Assembly (NCBI GenBank): GCA_030691725.1
Contig: JAUYDQ010000020.1
Coordinates: 1 to 5,374, forward strand
Origin: Candidatus Omnitrophota bacterium
GTDB lineage: Bacteria > Omnitrophota > Gorgyraeia > Gygaellales > Profunditerraquicolaceae
Length of the DNA stretch: 5,374 nucleotides
Direction of reading: 5' to 3'
Below, in pieces: positions 1-5,374 of the stretch. Below the pieces are notes generated by a model that had not been told where the DNA came from, ran no database searches, and worked only from the letters and a program-made list of their open reading frames with translations. Numbering within the stretch: the stretch's first letter is position 1; each line of letters opens with the position of its first letter. Both the position numbers and the translations under genes were made by a program.

Positions 1-1553
1 TTATTATGTGAATAGCTTCCGTCGGGTTCTAATTTCTGTGCGGTTCCAGTTTTACCGGCAGCGGTAAAACCTGTAATTTTTGCTAATTTGCCTGTACCTT
101 CTTCCACTAAACCGGTACGGATTTTCTTAACTCTGTTGGCGGTATCACCAGATATAACCTGCCGAATCACGATGGGCGAAAATGATTTGATTATTTCCCC
201 GCGCTTATCTCTGATTTCCTTAACAATATAAGGTTTCATAAGTTGCCCGCCATTAGCAATTACCGATATAGCAGATGCTAACTGCAATGTCGTCACGCCT
301 ACCTCATGTCCTATTGGTACTGCCCCGATAGATGTCTTAGACCAAAATCGCGGCTCTTTAATCATACCTGTAATTTCACCCGGCAGATCAATCCCTGATT
401 TTGCGCCAAAACCAAAGAGTTTTACATATCGGTAAAGAAGGTCCGGACCTAAAATTTGCGCCACCTTGGTTGTGCCGATATTACTTGACTGCTCAATGAC
501 CTCCCTGAAACTAAGCCAGCCGTGCGGCCGGTAATCATGTAATATATGCCCGGCCACCCGATAAGCACCATTTTCGCAGAAGAATTTATCTTCTTCAACT
601 ACTTTCTTCTCCTCTAGTGCAGCGGAGGCCGTAACTATTTTAAATACCGAACCTGGTTCAAACAAATCAGAAATCGAACGGTTGCGCCTCCTATCTTTAT
701 CGATATTATTGTATTGATTCAAATCAAAGGTAGGCCGATTTACCATCGCAAGAATTGCTCCTGTATGCGGGTCAATAACAATTAAGCTTGCGCCTTTGGC
801 ACGATAAACCTTAAATGCTTTATCGAGTTCTCTTTCAGCAATATACTGGATTACCTCATCAATAGTCAGTATTAAATTATAACCGTCGGAAGGTATCGCC
901 ATTTTTTGTTCAAGATCCAATTTTTTTTGGCGCCCATCTCTCAAAATTAAGGCCCAGCCTTCTGTTCCTTTAAGATAATTGTCATAGCATAACTCAATGC
1001 CCTCCAACCCCGTATTATCTAAACCGCAAAAACCAATGATGTGGCTGGCAAGATAACTGTTTGGATAAGAACGTTTGCTCTCTTTAAAGAAATCCAGGCC
1101 TTTTATATCGAGTCTTTTGACTGCCTCGCTTTGCGCAGGCGCTAACTTCCTGGCCAGCCATATAAAAGACTTTTTACGATATAACCTATCTTTTAAATAA
1201 GCATAATCTACATTTAATATGGGCAGGAGTTGTCTTATGATTGCCTCTTTATCTTTATCTCGTATTGTATTGGGAGAGGCATAAAGTGAATCTACGGACA
1301 CATTTACTGCTTGCGGTTTAAAATTCAAATCGTATATTGTGCCACGGCGAGGTTCTAGCTCTACAAACAGATTGTGCTGTTTCTGAGCAATTTGTGAAAA
1401 GTAATTCGATCGAAAAAACTGGATAAAAAATAGGCGGGCTATACAGAATATTAGAAAAACAAAGAAGAATGAAAATACCGCATTCACCCTGCGGCGATAA
1501 TTAACTATATACACACGTATAGATAAGTTTAATAATTGATGGTTCGATTTCAC
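1..1553 (-). CDS. ftsI: FtsI-type division transpeptidase (class B PBP), 3' end outside the window
   Basis: This is a monofunctional D,D-transpeptidase that cross-links septal peptidoglycan in the periplasm, anchored by one N-terminal helix. About 517 codons are present and the end is cut off by the window edge. Counting from the GTG at 1553, there is a short basic N-terminus (YRRR at 19-22), a transmembrane segment at about 25-44, a PBP dimerisation domain starting at EPRRGTIYD (67-75), and a transpeptidase domain. The domain has the nucleophile motif SVFK (302-305), SSN (356-358) and KTGT (501-504). The spacing of these motifs closely matches E. coli FtsI. The usual DRNG after the RGxI motif reads DLNF here. 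The start is uncertain. GTG 1553 has an AGGG 10 bases upstream but lies in an inverted repeat, and GTG 1514 (residue 14) would also leave a normal N-terminus without a Shine-Dalgarno. Its place after ftsL makes FtsI more likely than PBP2. The family is certain; the start is not. Confidence 0.93.
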   Translation of the reverse strand, partial: MKSNHQLLNLSIRVYIVNYRRRVNAVFSFFFVFLIFCIARLFFIQFFRSNYFSQIAQKQHNLFVELEPRRGTIYDLNFKPQAVNVSVDSLYASPNTIRDKDKEAIIRQLLPILNVDYAYLKDRLYRKKSFIWLARKLAPAQSEAVKRLDIKGLDFFKESKRSYPNSYLASHIIGFCGLDNTGLEGIELCYDNYLKGTEGWALILRDGRQKKLDLEQKMAIPSDGYNLILTIDEVIQYIAERELDKAFKVYRAKGASLIVIDPHTGAILAMVNRPTFDLNQYNNIDKDRRRNRSISDLFEPGSVFKIVTASAALEEKKVVEEDKFFCENGAYRVAGHILHDYRPHGWLSFREVIEQSSNIGTTKVAQILGPDLLYRYVKLFGFGAKSGIDLPGEITGMIKEPRFWSKTSIGAVPIGHEVGVTTLQLASAISVIANGGQLMKPYIVKEIRDKRGEIIKSFSPIVIRQVISGDTANRVKKIRTGLVEEGTGKLAKITGFTAAGKTGTAQKLEPDGSYSHN

Positions 1554-1610
1554 TCACCATCAACCCTGAGTGCAATCGAAAGGTTGATGGTTAATTTATC
1601 CGCCATCAAT
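1535..1610. repeat. Four alternating TTGATGG/CCATCAA boxes between ftsL and ftsI
   Basis: Seven-base boxes occur at 1536-1542 (TTGATGG), 1557-1563 (CCATCAA), 1584-1590 (TTGATGG) and 1603-1609 (CCATCAA), alternating in orientation. The middle pair extends to a perfect 10-bp inverted repeat, ACCATCAACC at 1556-1565 against GGTTGATGGT at 1582-1591. The outer pair extends to ATTGATGG and CCATCAAT. The cluster fills much of the ftsL-ftsI gap and runs into the proposed ftsI N-terminus, where it encodes NHQLLN. It resembles dispersed intergenic repeat DNA more than a known operator. That is inference, as no second copy is visible in this window. Confidence 0.6.
1543..1580 (-). promoter_or_regulatory. 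Hairpin enclosing the proposed ftsI start codon
   Basis: In the transcript, bases 1580-1567 (TTCGATTGCACTCA) can pair with 1556-1543 (TGAGTGAAATCGAA) in 13 of 14 positions, closing a 10-base loop, GGGTTGATGG. The GTG start (1553-1551) is inside the stem, and the AGGG Shine-Dalgarno candidate (1567-1564) sits at the stem-loop junction. The loop can instead pair with CCATCAACC just upstream (1590-1582), so two folds are possible. The pairing is directly visible. A role in limiting ftsI translation is inference. Confidence 0.5.
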
Positions 1611-1674
1611 ATCGCATCGTGATTTTATTTTAACGTTCTTGTAATTTGTTGGCTATATCATAAGAAGGCTGAAC

Positions 1675-2052
1675 TTAAGGACGGTCAATGGTTCTTGCTT
1701 CAGCCTGTCTTTTGATACCAAAAAGAGAGGTTGCTATGTTCTTTAACTTCAAAGTGCGAGATTGATTCGCTATCCTTAAACCTTCCGCAGGATAAACCAA
1801 TTTTACCACGCGATAACTATCCGGCATCTCGAAATTGGCGTATCCGGAGATTCTATTGCCAATAAGCACTAAAGAGGTATTCCTATTTATATTATATCTT
1901 AGCATAGCATTTTTATCAAGAAAATCATGGAATACGGCATTTCTCTTCTGACCGATATAGGCAAGACGGAATATGTCTGTCTGCTGATAAACATATAGAA
2001 GGCAGGAGCAGGTAATAAAAGTAACTAACAATAAAAATTTAGGTAGTTTCAT
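1675..2052 (-). CDS. ftsL: FtsL-like bitopic division protein
   Basis: This is a small protein (125 aa from ATG 2052) whose gene lies between rsmH and ftsI, the classic position of ftsL. FtsL normally forms a periplasmic coiled-coil complex with FtsB/DivIC and FtsQ that activates septal peptidoglycan synthesis. A short cytoplasmic start (MKLPK) is followed by one transmembrane helix at about 6-22. A helical stretch then carries the loose family pattern N..L, then S...I, then a Met-Pro (residues about 48-80, ending in FEMPDSYRVV). Similarity is weak and the name rests mainly on topology, size and gene order. A TTG at 2070 would add six residues, but ATG 2052 is preferred. It begins one base after the rsmH stop (TAA-G-ATG), has no clear Shine-Dalgarno, and is probably translated by coupling to rsmH. 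The basic C-terminal tail (about 100-125) has no recognisable function. Confidence 0.75.
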   Translation of the reverse strand: MKLPKFLLLVTFITCSCLLYVYQQTDIFRLAYIGQKRNAVFHDFLDKNAMLRYNINRNTSLVLIGNRISGYANFEMPDSYRVVKLVYPAEGLRIANQSRTLKLKNIATSLFGIKRQAEARTIDRP

Positions 2053-2053
2053 C

Positions 2054-2953
2054 TTATAATTTTTCTGCAACCCTTAATTTACTGCTGCGGCTGGAGGCGT
2101 TTTCTCTCATTTCAGCTTCTGCCGGTGTCAGGGGTTTAGGTGTTATTATCTTTATTTCGCCGCTAGCGGCAAATTTACGAAAACTGAATTTAGCTATACG
2201 GTCTTCCAGGGAATGAAAAGAAATAACGCAAATCCTCCCCTGACTATCCAGAAGTTCAATTGCCTTACTTATCCCTGTTCCTATTGTTTCCAATTCTCTA
2301 TTCACGGCAATACGGACTGCCTGAAAAGTCCTCGTTGCAGGATGTATACGATAATGCCTGTACTTATGGGGTATTGCCTTAACTACAATATCGCTTAATT
2401 CCCGCGTCGTGGTGATAGCCCGCTTTTCTCTTTCTTCTACTAAAAAATGCGCAATACGATTGTGCCATCTCTCCTCACCAAAAGTCCACAGCATTGCGGA
2501 AATTTCCTCTTCATTAAGGTTATTTATTAAATCATACGCAGAAATAAAACTGCTTCTGTCAAAACGCATATCCAAAGGACCTTCATACCGAAAACTAAAA
2601 CCGCGATTTGGATCTTCTAGCTGATAAGAAGATAGACCCAAATCAAACAATATGCCGTCTATCTTTTTGATATTCAAATTTTTCAAGATTCCATCGATAT
2701 CGACGAAATTACCATATACAAATTCACAGGCAGAGCCAAAATCTCGTAACCTCTCACGAGCTATATCCAAAGAATCCTGGTCCCGGTCAATGCCGATAAG
2801 TTTGCCCCCGGGCATAATGCGTTCAATTATACCCTTGCTGTGTCCGGCTGTTCCTATTGTTGCATCAACTATAATTTTACCCGGACTCAAGTTTAGATAA
2901 TTGATAACCTCTACAAGCATAACGGGAGTATGAAATTTCTGTACCACGTGCAA
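2054..2953 (-). CDS. rsmH: 16S rRNA (cytosine-1402-N4)-methyltransferase RsmH (MraW)
   Basis: RsmH transfers a methyl group from S-adenosylmethionine to N4 of C1402 in the 16S rRNA decoding centre. The 299 residues are near the usual length and complete. Family motifs appear in order: FHTPVM at 7-12, the SAM-binding DATIGTAGHS (30-39) and GIDRD (54-58), DGILFDLGLSS (99-109), GFSFR...GPLDMRFD (118-132), SFHSLEDR (245-252), and a C-terminal SSRSSKLRVAEKL. The helical insertion between the two halves of the methyltransferase fold is present at about 135-220. The start is a TTG at 2953, the first start codon after an in-frame TAA at 2962-2960. A GTG two codons later (2947) is equally possible. 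Neither has a convincing Shine-Dalgarno, so translation is probably coupled to mraZ, which ends 16 bases upstream. The gene is almost contiguous with the ftsL-like gene. Confidence 0.97.
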   Translation of the reverse strand: MHVVQKFHTPVMLVEVINYLNLSPGKIIVDATIGTAGHSKGIIERIMPGGKLIGIDRDQDSLDIARERLRDFGSACEFVYGNFVDIDGILKNLNIKKIDGILFDLGLSSYQLEDPNRGFSFRYEGPLDMRFDRSSFISAYDLINNLNEEEISAMLWTFGEERWHNRIAHFLVEEREKRAITTTRELSDIVVKAIPHKYRHYRIHPATRTFQAVRIAVNRELETIGTGISKAIELLDSQGRICVISFHSLEDRIAKFSFRKFAASGEIKIITPKPLTPAEAEMRENASSRSSKLRVAEKL

Positions 2954-2969
2954 AAAAGCTTATTTAACT

Positions 2970-3407
2970 TCAAGTATCCATTAATTTTTCCGCAATCTCT
3001 TCAAAAGACTGCCGAGAACTTCCGTAAAATTCCTGCCACTTATCTTTTGCCCAGATTTCGATTCTGTTAGATACGCCTACAATAACCACATCTCTTTTTA
3101 TCTGGGCGAAATCCTTTAAATATTGGGGGATAAGAATCCTTCCTTGTTTATCGGAAATAATTTCTACTGCACCGGAAAAATATAAACGATTAAAGGTGCG
3201 TGATTGCTGTTTAGTAAATGATATGGCTTTGAATTTACTCTCCTGCGTGCGCCACTCTTCTTCTGAAAACATAAAGAGACATTTATCTAATCCGCGGGTA
3301 ACAAAGAATTTTTCTATAAAATGTGCTTTGGCAGCTTCGCGAAATTTAGCAGGTAAGATAATACGGCCTTTACGGTCTATGGAATGTAGATATTCACCAT
3401 AGAACAT
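2970..3407 (-). CDS. mraZ: MraZ, transcriptional regulator of the dcw cluster
   Basis: MraZ is a DNA-binding protein that forms ring-shaped oligomers and, in the bacteria studied, represses its own division/cell wall operon. The 145 residues match the family length. It has two tandem AbrB/SpoVT-like half domains, each with the diagnostic motif: DRKGRIILPAKFRE at 11-24 and DKQGRILIPQYLKDF at 86-100. The N-terminal MFYGEYLHSID is typical of the family. The ATG at 3407 has a good Shine-Dalgarno (AAAGGA at 3420-3415, seven bases away). It is the first gene of the operon. Three AAAGTGG boxes lie just upstream, between the promoter and the ribosome binding site, as expected for autoregulation. The C-terminal tail (about 125-145) is ordinary. 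Confidence 0.97.
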   Translation of the reverse strand: MFYGEYLHSIDRKGRIILPAKFREAAKAHFIEKFFVTRGLDKCLFMFSEEEWRTQESKFKAISFTKQQSRTFNRLYFSGAVEIISDKQGRILIPQYLKDFAQIKRDVVIVGVSNRIEIWAKDKWQEFYGSSRQSFEEIAEKLMDT

Positions 3408-3414
3408 GGTTTTG

Positions 3415-3420
3415 TCCTTT
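3415..3420 (-). promoter_or_regulatory. mraZ ribosome binding site
   Basis: The sequence AAAGGA lies seven bases before the mraZ ATG. It is the clearest Shine-Dalgarno in the window and directly follows the last operator box. MraZ bound at the boxes could therefore affect only transcription, because its target is DNA. Confidence 0.7.
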
Positions 3421-3447
3421 CCACTTTACTCCACTTTTAACCACTTT
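3421..3447 (-). promoter_or_regulatory. MraZ operator: three AAAGTGG boxes
   Basis: Three identical heptamers AAAGTGG (CCACTTT on the plus strand at 3421-3427, 3431-3437 and 3441-3447) are direct repeats with three-base spacers, a 10-base period that places them on one face of the helix. Published MraZ targets are likewise short direct repeats at 10-base spacing upstream of mraZ. The mollicute form AAAGTG(T/G) with N3 spacers is the closest match, while the E. coli boxes are TGGGN with N5 spacers. The boxes start immediately after the predicted transcription start, so occupancy would block initiation or escape. The repeats are seen directly; binding by this MraZ is inferred. Confidence 0.88.
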
Positions 3448-3455
3448 GTATGCAA

Positions 3456-3484
3456 AGTATAGATAAAACTTATCAATTTGTCAA
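3456..3484 (-). promoter_or_regulatory. Sigma-70 promoter of the mraZ-ftsI operon
   Basis: A perfect -35 box TTGACA (3484-3479) is followed after exactly 17 bases by TATACT (3461-3456), one mismatch from the consensus -10. Transcription would start near 3449, right at the first AAAGTGG box, giving a leader of about 40 bases before the mraZ ATG. A promoter this strong next to an operator fits a tightly repressed operon. Confidence 0.88.
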
Positions 3485-3560
3485 GATAAAAATTTTCCTA
3501 ACTTGATATAACACAAGGACTAGTGTAAGGGTGAGGCTTTAATGGGCATATATTGTGGTA

Positions 3561-4469
3561 TCAAAAATGGAGGGGAAATATCTTTTTGGTGCTGGCTATA
3601 TCTTTTTTGATCTGCCGGACTAAAGACGCCGGAGAACTAAATTTTCTCTCATTTCTTATCTTCTTTATGAACTGAATTTCTAAATATTTACCATAAATAT
3701 TTTTTTTGAAGTTGAATATATACACCTCGATGTGTTTTTGTCTTTGGTGTTTAAAAGTAGGCCTTGTCCCAATGTAACAGACGCCCTTGAATTTCTTATT
3801 GTTGAAAATAACCAAAACCGCATAAACACCCGGAGGCGGCAATACTTCGTGATGTGGATTTACATTTGCCGTAGGAAACCCTAATCTGCCGGCTAAAGAA
3901 GTTCCCTTAATCACTGTACCCAGAACGCTCACTGGCCTGGAAAGCAACTTCCTTGCGGTGTTCAATTTTCCTTTTGTAATCAACCTACGAATATATGTGC
4001 TACTTATGGGCTGATTATTTATTTTAATTATATCGAATAACTTTAATTTAAAATTATATATATGAGATACTTTGTCTAAAGTTTTAAAATCGCCTCTTGC
4101 CTGTTTCCCGAATCTAAAATTTCTGCCCACATATATATATTGCGCACCGATCTTATTAACTAAAATATCCCTGATAAAATCTTCTGCTGAAATTATAGAA
4201 AATTCCTTGTTAAATTTTATGACTATACATACTTCTATACCAATAGACTCCATTAATTTTAAACGATGCTCTAAAGAATAAAGACTCTTTTCTCTATGCG
4301 GGTCTGGCCAAAAAGTCACAACCATGCTCGTGCCCTTTATGCGTCTGGCTTTATCCACGGTATCTTTCAGTATGCGCCTGTGTCCAAGGTGTACACCATC
4401 AAATACACCCAAAGCCACAACGGGTTTAGAATATCGCTTAATTCGACTAAGGCCGTATATTATTTTCAT
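3561..4469 (-). CDS. ribF: Bifunctional riboflavin kinase/FAD synthetase RibF
   Basis: RibF phosphorylates riboflavin to FMN and then adenylylates FMN to FAD in the cytoplasm. The 302 residues match the usual length and both domains are complete. The N-terminal FAD synthetase (nucleotidyltransferase) domain has GVFDGVHLGH (21-30), the TFWPDPH loop (52-58), GRNFRFGKQARGD (115-127) and ISSTYIR (155-161). The C-terminal riboflavin kinase domain has LGFPTANV (196-203, with the ATP/Mg-binding PTAN), PPGVYAV (212-218) and the predicted catalytic base E248 in IEVYIFNF, followed by IYGK. The ATG at 4469 is preceded by only a weak purine run (AGAAAG) placed too close. The gene has no clear promoter of its own. 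A palindromic repeat element ends 15 bases upstream and must form most of its leader if transcription comes from further away. The stop TGA is followed by 153 bases before mraZ. Confidence 0.97.
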   Translation of the reverse strand: MKIIYGLSRIKRYSKPVVALGVFDGVHLGHRRILKDTVDKARRIKGTSMVVTFWPDPHREKSLYSLEHRLKLMESIGIEVCIVIKFNKEFSIISAEDFIRDILVNKIGAQYIYVGRNFRFGKQARGDFKTLDKVSHIYNFKLKLFDIIKINNQPISSTYIRRLITKGKLNTARKLLSRPVSVLGTVIKGTSLAGRLGFPTANVNPHHEVLPPPGVYAVLVIFNNKKFKGVCYIGTRPTFKHQRQKHIEVYIFNFKKNIYGKYLEIQFIKKIRNERKFSSPASLVRQIKKDIASTKKIFPLHF

Positions 4470-4484
4470 CTTTCTAGTGTAGAA

Positions 4485-4675
4485 ATAAGCAACTCAATTC
4501 TTTTCGCTCGCGGCGGTTCTCGGAGCTATTCGGCTCGACTTCTCCTATAGGCACCCCCAACCCCCTTCAGCTATTATTTTAGGGACTAGAGCTTCTGCGA
4601 CTTACGGAGAAGTCTCGCCTCATAAGCTCGCTCCTGCGCTTCCTTATGCTCGCTCAAATGAATTGTGTTGCTTAT
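4485..4675. mobile_element. Palindromic MITE-like repeat element upstream of ribF
   Basis: The ends form terminal inverted repeats. ATAAGCAACTCAATTC at 4485-4500 matches the reverse complement of 4660-4675 at 15 of 16 positions, and 18 of 20 if extended inward to 4504 and 4656. Further in, 4532-4545 and 4606-4619 pair at 12 of 14 positions, including the perfect 9-mer GACTTCTCC/GGAGAAGTC. The two arms appear related over most of their length. Smaller units are nested inside: CATAAG/CTTATG at 4621-4626 and 4643-4648, and a direct repeat GCTCGCTC at 4626-4633 and 4648-4655. The element is more G+C-rich than its surroundings and encodes no transposase. A TA at each end (4486-4487 and 4673-4674) could be a target duplication, but it is ambiguous because it falls inside the repeat. 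A non-autonomous transposable or REP-like element is the best reading; only a genome-wide copy count can settle it. Confidence 0.6.
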
Positions 4676-4698
4676 ACAACCAAACAGACCACCCGCTG

Positions 4699-4724
4699 AA
4701 AAAACCCTTTGGTTTTTGAGGGTT
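4699..4724 (-). terminator. Weak candidate terminator after the radical SAM gene
   Basis: In the transcript, AAAAACC (4717-4711 region) pairs perfectly with GGTTTTT (4706-4700) around a four-base AAAG loop, and a run of six T ends at 4699. An alternative pairing uses AACCC (4724-4720) with GGGTT (4707-4703). The position, about 18 bases after the stop codon, is right for a terminator. The stem is short and AT-rich, so termination would probably be leaky. Confidence 0.4.
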
Positions 4725-4741
4725 GTACGTAAGATCCAGCA

Positions 4742-5374
4742 TTAAACAAACCCTCTTGTTCTTTCCAAATATTTTTCCAAGAACAACCATTCGATTGGAA
4801 AATTAAAAAATTTTAATTTCCACCTATAGATTGCCAATTTTAAAAATACAAAATAAATTAAATTATATGGAAATTGCCTAAACTTTTGCGAAAGTGGCAA
4901 TTTTGAAATATCTTTAAATCTAAATTTATCATTCCAAAACGGGAACCTTGTTAAAATGGATAATACTTTACACAACCTTATATATTTTTCATCATGCCAT
5001 GTAGTGCCAACATTTCGATAAATACCAAAACTTGACCATTTTTCCAACGTTTCAGGTATGTTATATTTATATTGAGTTGTTACAATATTGTATAACGGAG
5101 TGCCAGGATAAGGAGTATATAAAAAAAGCCCGTTAAAAAAAATATTAGGGTTTTCCGTAAATAATCTATCTTGTAATTTAAAGGTCTTTTTTAAATCCTC
5201 GTATGTCTCTGTTGGCAGACAAGATATAAATGAAACAACCTGTTGGATTTTGGTTTTACTTAAACGTTTCGTAGCCTCTATAATATCTTCCACCTTAATA
5301 TCCTTTTTTATTATATCATCGAGTATTCTTTGTGAAGCGGATTCACCGCCAAAAGAAAGCAAAGTGCAACCTGA
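4742..5374 (-). CDS. Radical SAM protein, probably B12-binding type, C-terminal part only
   Basis: The C-terminal 210 residues of a protein that enters from beyond the window edge; the frame is open to base 5374, so any start drawn inside is artificial. The first residues, SGCTLLSFGGESASQRILD, match the radical SAM strand that carries the G-E-S motif contacting S-adenosylmethionine. They are followed by KKDIKVEDIIEA and SFISCLPTETYEDLKKT, a pattern common in cobalamin-binding radical SAM enzymes of the BchE/HpnJ type, and by the NGLFLYTPYPGTPLY segment. A Trp/Phe-rich basic tail (about 150-210) is typical of that group. The CxxxCxxC cluster motif and any cobalamin domain would lie outside the window, so they cannot be checked and the substrate is unknown. 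The coding DNA is markedly AT-rich (for example 9 G+C in bases 4801-4860), unlike the dcw genes, suggesting different ancestry. It is on the same strand as ribF but separated by 272 bases and a repeat element. Confidence 0.8.
   Translation of the reverse strand, partial: SGCTLLSFGGESASQRILDDIIKKDIKVEDIIEATKRLSKTKIQQVVSFISCLPTETYEDLKKTFKLQDRLFTENPNIFFNGLFLYTPYPGTPLYNIVTTQYKYNIPETLEKWSSFGIYRNVGTTWHDEKYIRLCKVLSILTRFPFWNDKFRFKDISKLPLSQKFRQFPYNLIYFVFLKLAIYRWKLKFFNFPIEWLFLEKYLERTRGFV

Noticed and set aside
2053..2070. TTG 2070 as the ftsL start, overlapping rsmH
   Set aside because: ATG 2052 gives the standard short N-terminus before the membrane helix and sits one base after the rsmH stop; the TTG has its purine run directly adjacent with no spacing.
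2213..2900. Three plus-strand open frames of 61-82 codons opposite rsmH
   Set aside because: They lie opposite a well-supported rsmH, have no family motifs and no ribosome binding sites, and are antisense shadows.
3196..3402. Plus-strand open frame opposite mraZ
   Set aside because: It is a shadow of mraZ, whose AbrB-like motifs are clear.
3511..3526. ACAC...GTGT inverted repeat between ribF and mraZ as a ribF terminator
   Set aside because: Only four base pairs and no following T run in the transcript direction.
4470..4520. A ribF promoter (TTGAGT and TACACT)
   Set aside because: The two hexamers are only 10 bases apart, too close for sigma-70; no better pair was found.
4072..4550. Two plus-strand open frames opposite and upstream of ribF
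   Set aside because: They are antisense to ribF motifs. The second runs into the palindromic element and its Arg/Ser-rich end reflects that repeat, not a protein.
4485..4675. A tRNA, CRISPR array or riboswitch in the structured gap before ribF
   Set aside because: There is no cloverleaf with a T-loop motif, no regular spacer pattern, and no recognisable FMN riboswitch core despite the ribF context. The long inverted ends fit a palindromic repeat better.

Overview
The window looks like a piece of a bacterial chromosome with moderate to low G+C. All recognisable genes lie on the minus strand, so transcription runs from high to low coordinates. The organism is probably Gram-negative-like and outside the well-studied phyla. 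The division genes are clear members of their families, but the FtsL-like protein is divergent, and palindromic intergenic repeats and NTG starts are present. An Omnitrophota-like candidate lineage would fit. That is only an impression, because nothing in the window fixes the taxonomy.

In transcription order the layout is as follows. (1) 5374-4742: the C-terminal 210 codons of a radical SAM enzyme, probably of the cobalamin-binding type, in very AT-rich DNA and entering from outside the window. (2) 4741-4470: a gap with a short candidate terminator and a roughly 191-bp palindromic, MITE-like element that stops 15 bases short of the next start codon. (3) 4469-3561: ribF, the bifunctional riboflavin kinase/FAD synthetase. 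(4) 3560-3408: a gap with a near-consensus sigma-70 promoter (TTGACA, 17 bases, TATACT), followed directly by three AAAGTGG boxes spaced every 10 bases. This is a MraZ-type operator. (5) 3407-1: the start of a division and cell wall (dcw) cluster in the order mraZ, rsmH (mraW), an ftsL-like gene and ftsI (the division transpeptidase PBP), which leaves the window just after its KTGT motif.

The dcw genes form one probable operon: 16 bases separate mraZ from rsmH, and 1 base separates rsmH from ftsL. A 121-base gap before ftsI is filled by alternating TTGATGG/CCATCAA boxes and a strong hairpin that encloses the proposed ftsI GTG start. MraZ would repress the operon through its own leader, RsmH methylates 16S rRNA, and the FtsL-like protein and FtsI act in septal peptidoglycan synthesis. 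RibF and the radical SAM protein have no obvious functional link to division.

The least ordinary signals are the palindromic element upstream of ribF, the structured ftsI initiation region, and the three-box operator placed directly at the predicted transcription start. No RNA gene, CRISPR array, complete transposase or clear new multi-gene system was seen.
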